Assembly: GCA_903835325.1 (NCBI GenBank)
Contig: CAILMU010000066.1
Location: 1-7,513 of the forward strand
Source: an uncultured Microcaldota archaeon
GTDB lineage: Archaea > Micrarchaeota > Micrarchaeia > Anstonellales > Bilamarchaeaceae
Direction: 5' to 3'
Length of the DNA stretch: 7,513 bases
The notes beneath the pieces are model-generated. The model was given only the letters and a program-made list of their open reading frames with translations. It ran no database searches and was not told where the DNA came from. Shown piece after piece: positions 6,917 to 7,513 of the stretch. Numbering within the stretch: the first letter of the stretch is position 1; each line of letters starts with the position of its first letter. The position numbers and the translations under genes are program-made.

Positions 6917-6947
6917 AAATCCCACTTTTCAAAATTTCATACCACCA

Positions 6948-6967
6948 CTATCCAGTGTCTTGGATAG
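6948..6967. repeat. Inverted repeat in the divergent control region
   Basis: CTATCCA (6948-6954), a 6-nt spacer and TGGATAG (6961-6967) form a perfect 7-bp inverted repeat. It lies about 32 nt upstream of the dehydrogenase ATG at 6916. Depending on where the minus-strand transcript starts, it could be an operator or a hairpin in the 5' leader. No regulator gene is visible in the window. Confidence 0.45.
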
Positions 6968-7026
6968 CATCAGGCCGAAAAGACACGTTGATTTTTGAAT
7001 ATTGATGAATATAATTGTCCATGAAG

Positions 7027-7034
7027 ATATTTAA
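7027..7034. promoter_or_regulatory. Candidate TATA element in the divergent promoter region
   Basis: ATATTTAA on the plus strand reads TTAAATAT on the minus strand, so the element is TATA-like in both directions. For the plus strand it lies about 27 nt before an in-frame ATG at 7058. For the minus strand it would start a transcript near 7004, leaving a leader of about 90 nt that contains the inverted repeat. A second A/T-rich box (TTTTAATA, 7039-7046) is an alternative for the plus strand. The region is A/T-rich overall, so the exact assignment is uncertain. Confidence 0.35.
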
Positions 7035-7087
7035 CCTTTTTTAATAGAAGATAGCGAATGAAATACCATTCGATTATTTCCGGTGGA

Positions 7088-7513
7088 ATGATGGAAAAAC
7101 AAAAAGCGGTGATCCTGTGCGGAGGCCAAGGGACACGACTAAGGGAGGAGACCGAGTACAAGCCCAAGCCAATGGTCTCTATTGGCGGTATGCCGATCGT
7201 CTGGCACATCATGAAGATTTACTCTCATTATGGCATCAAGGACTTCGTCCTCTGCCTTGGTTACAAGGGAGATATGATCAAGGAATATTTCCTCCACCAG
7301 GAGCTCATGAGCCACGATATCACGATAAGCCTGAAAAAAGGCAACAAGATCGTGCATGATGGGAACAAGGAAATGGAGGACTGGGATGTCACCCTAGCTG
7401 ATACAGGCCTCAATGCCATGACAGGAGCTCGGGTGAAAAAGATAGAAAGATATGTGGACAGCGACCAATTCTTCTTGACATACGGAGACGGGCTTGCGGA
7501 TCTTTTGACCCGG
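7088..7513 (+). CDS. rfbF: Glucose-1-phosphate cytidylyltransferase, N-terminal half (runs off window)
   Basis: The frame is open to the window end, giving about 142 of a usual 255-260 residues. It starts with the nucleotidyltransferase signature VILCGGQGTRL, followed by EETEYKPKPMVSIGG and VWHIMKIYSHYGIKDF, which are characteristic of RfbF/DdhA rather than RmlA. LTYGDGLAD, near the end of the visible part, carries the metal-binding Asp. The enzyme makes CDP-glucose from CTP and glucose-1-phosphate, the first step toward CDP-3,6-dideoxyhexoses and their branched derivatives. Adjacent ATGs at 7088 and 7091 fit the family N-terminus, with GGTGG (7082-7086) as a weak ribosome-binding site. An in-frame ATG at 7058 would add ten residues and would suit a leaderless start. 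It is transcribed divergently from the branching operon. CDP-glucose 4,6-dehydratase and C3-dehydratase genes would be expected downstream but are not visible. Confidence 0.9.
   Translation, partial: MMEKQKAVILCGGQGTRLREETEYKPKPMVSIGGMPIVWHIMKIYSHYGIKDFVLCLGYKGDMIKEYFLHQELMSHDITISLKKGNKIVHDGNKEMEDWDVTLADTGLNAMTGARVKKIERYVDSDQFFLTYGDGLADLLTR

Noticed and set aside
1..7513. tRNA, rRNA, CRISPR array, insertion sequence or attachment site
   Set aside because: No spaced direct repeats, transposase-like frame, terminal inverted repeats or tRNA-like cloverleaf were noticed on reading. A covariance-model scan was not possible here.

Overview
The window looks archaeal, on mixed evidence. The large secreted-protein gene at 406 has no Shine-Dalgarno sequence. 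Instead it has an archaeal-type TATA element (TTTAAATA, 371-378) about 31 nt before its ATG, as expected for a leaderless transcript. The epimerase gene is preceded by GGTGATC, an extended complement of the 16S 3' end that is often seen in archaea but is not exclusive to them. DUF2341 plus LamG surface proteins are common in archaea, including uncultivated lineages. No rRNA, tRNA or phylogenetic marker is present, so no taxon below domain is claimed, and a bacterial origin is not excluded.

Layout. 1-194 (+) is the 3' end of a LamG-type surface protein gene. 195-405 is intergenic and holds a likely terminator and a TATA box. 406-2091 (+) is a paralogous surface protein with a membrane anchor or lipoprotein signal, a strongly acidic linker, a DUF2341 domain and a LamG-like domain. 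2092-2179 separates convergent genes. 2180 to about 6916 (-) is one tightly packed operon. Read 5' to 3' it encodes an acetylating acetaldehyde dehydrogenase (MhpF/BphJ type), a 4-hydroxy-2-oxovalerate aldolase (MhpE/BphI type), a thiamine-diphosphate enzyme of the acetolactate-synthase/YerE type, a possible 38-residue protein, and an extended SDR sugar epimerase/reductase. Junctions are 1-nt gaps or 4- to 8-nt overlaps. About 6926-7087 is a divergent regulatory region. 7088 to the window end (+) is the first half of a glucose-1-phosphate cytidylyltransferase (RfbF), the entry step to CDP-deoxyhexoses.

How the genes may work together. Aldolase, acetaldehyde dehydrogenase and a YerE-like TPP enzyme next to RfbF do not fit aromatic degradation, and no meta-cleavage genes are seen. 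They fit synthesis of a C4-branched CDP-sugar. In this inferred pathway, acetyl-CoA is reduced to acetaldehyde, which is condensed with pyruvate to 4-hydroxy-2-oxopentanoate. The TPP enzyme decarboxylates that acid and adds the C4 acyl unit to the 4-keto group of a CDP-3,6-dideoxyhexos-4-ulose, and the SDR reduces the new side-chain ketone. The skeleton would match erwiniose, a branched trideoxy-octose of bacterial O-antigens. Plain yersiniose chemistry uses pyruvate itself as donor. The genes expected next (rfbG, rfbH and a reductase) would lie beyond 7513 and cannot be seen.
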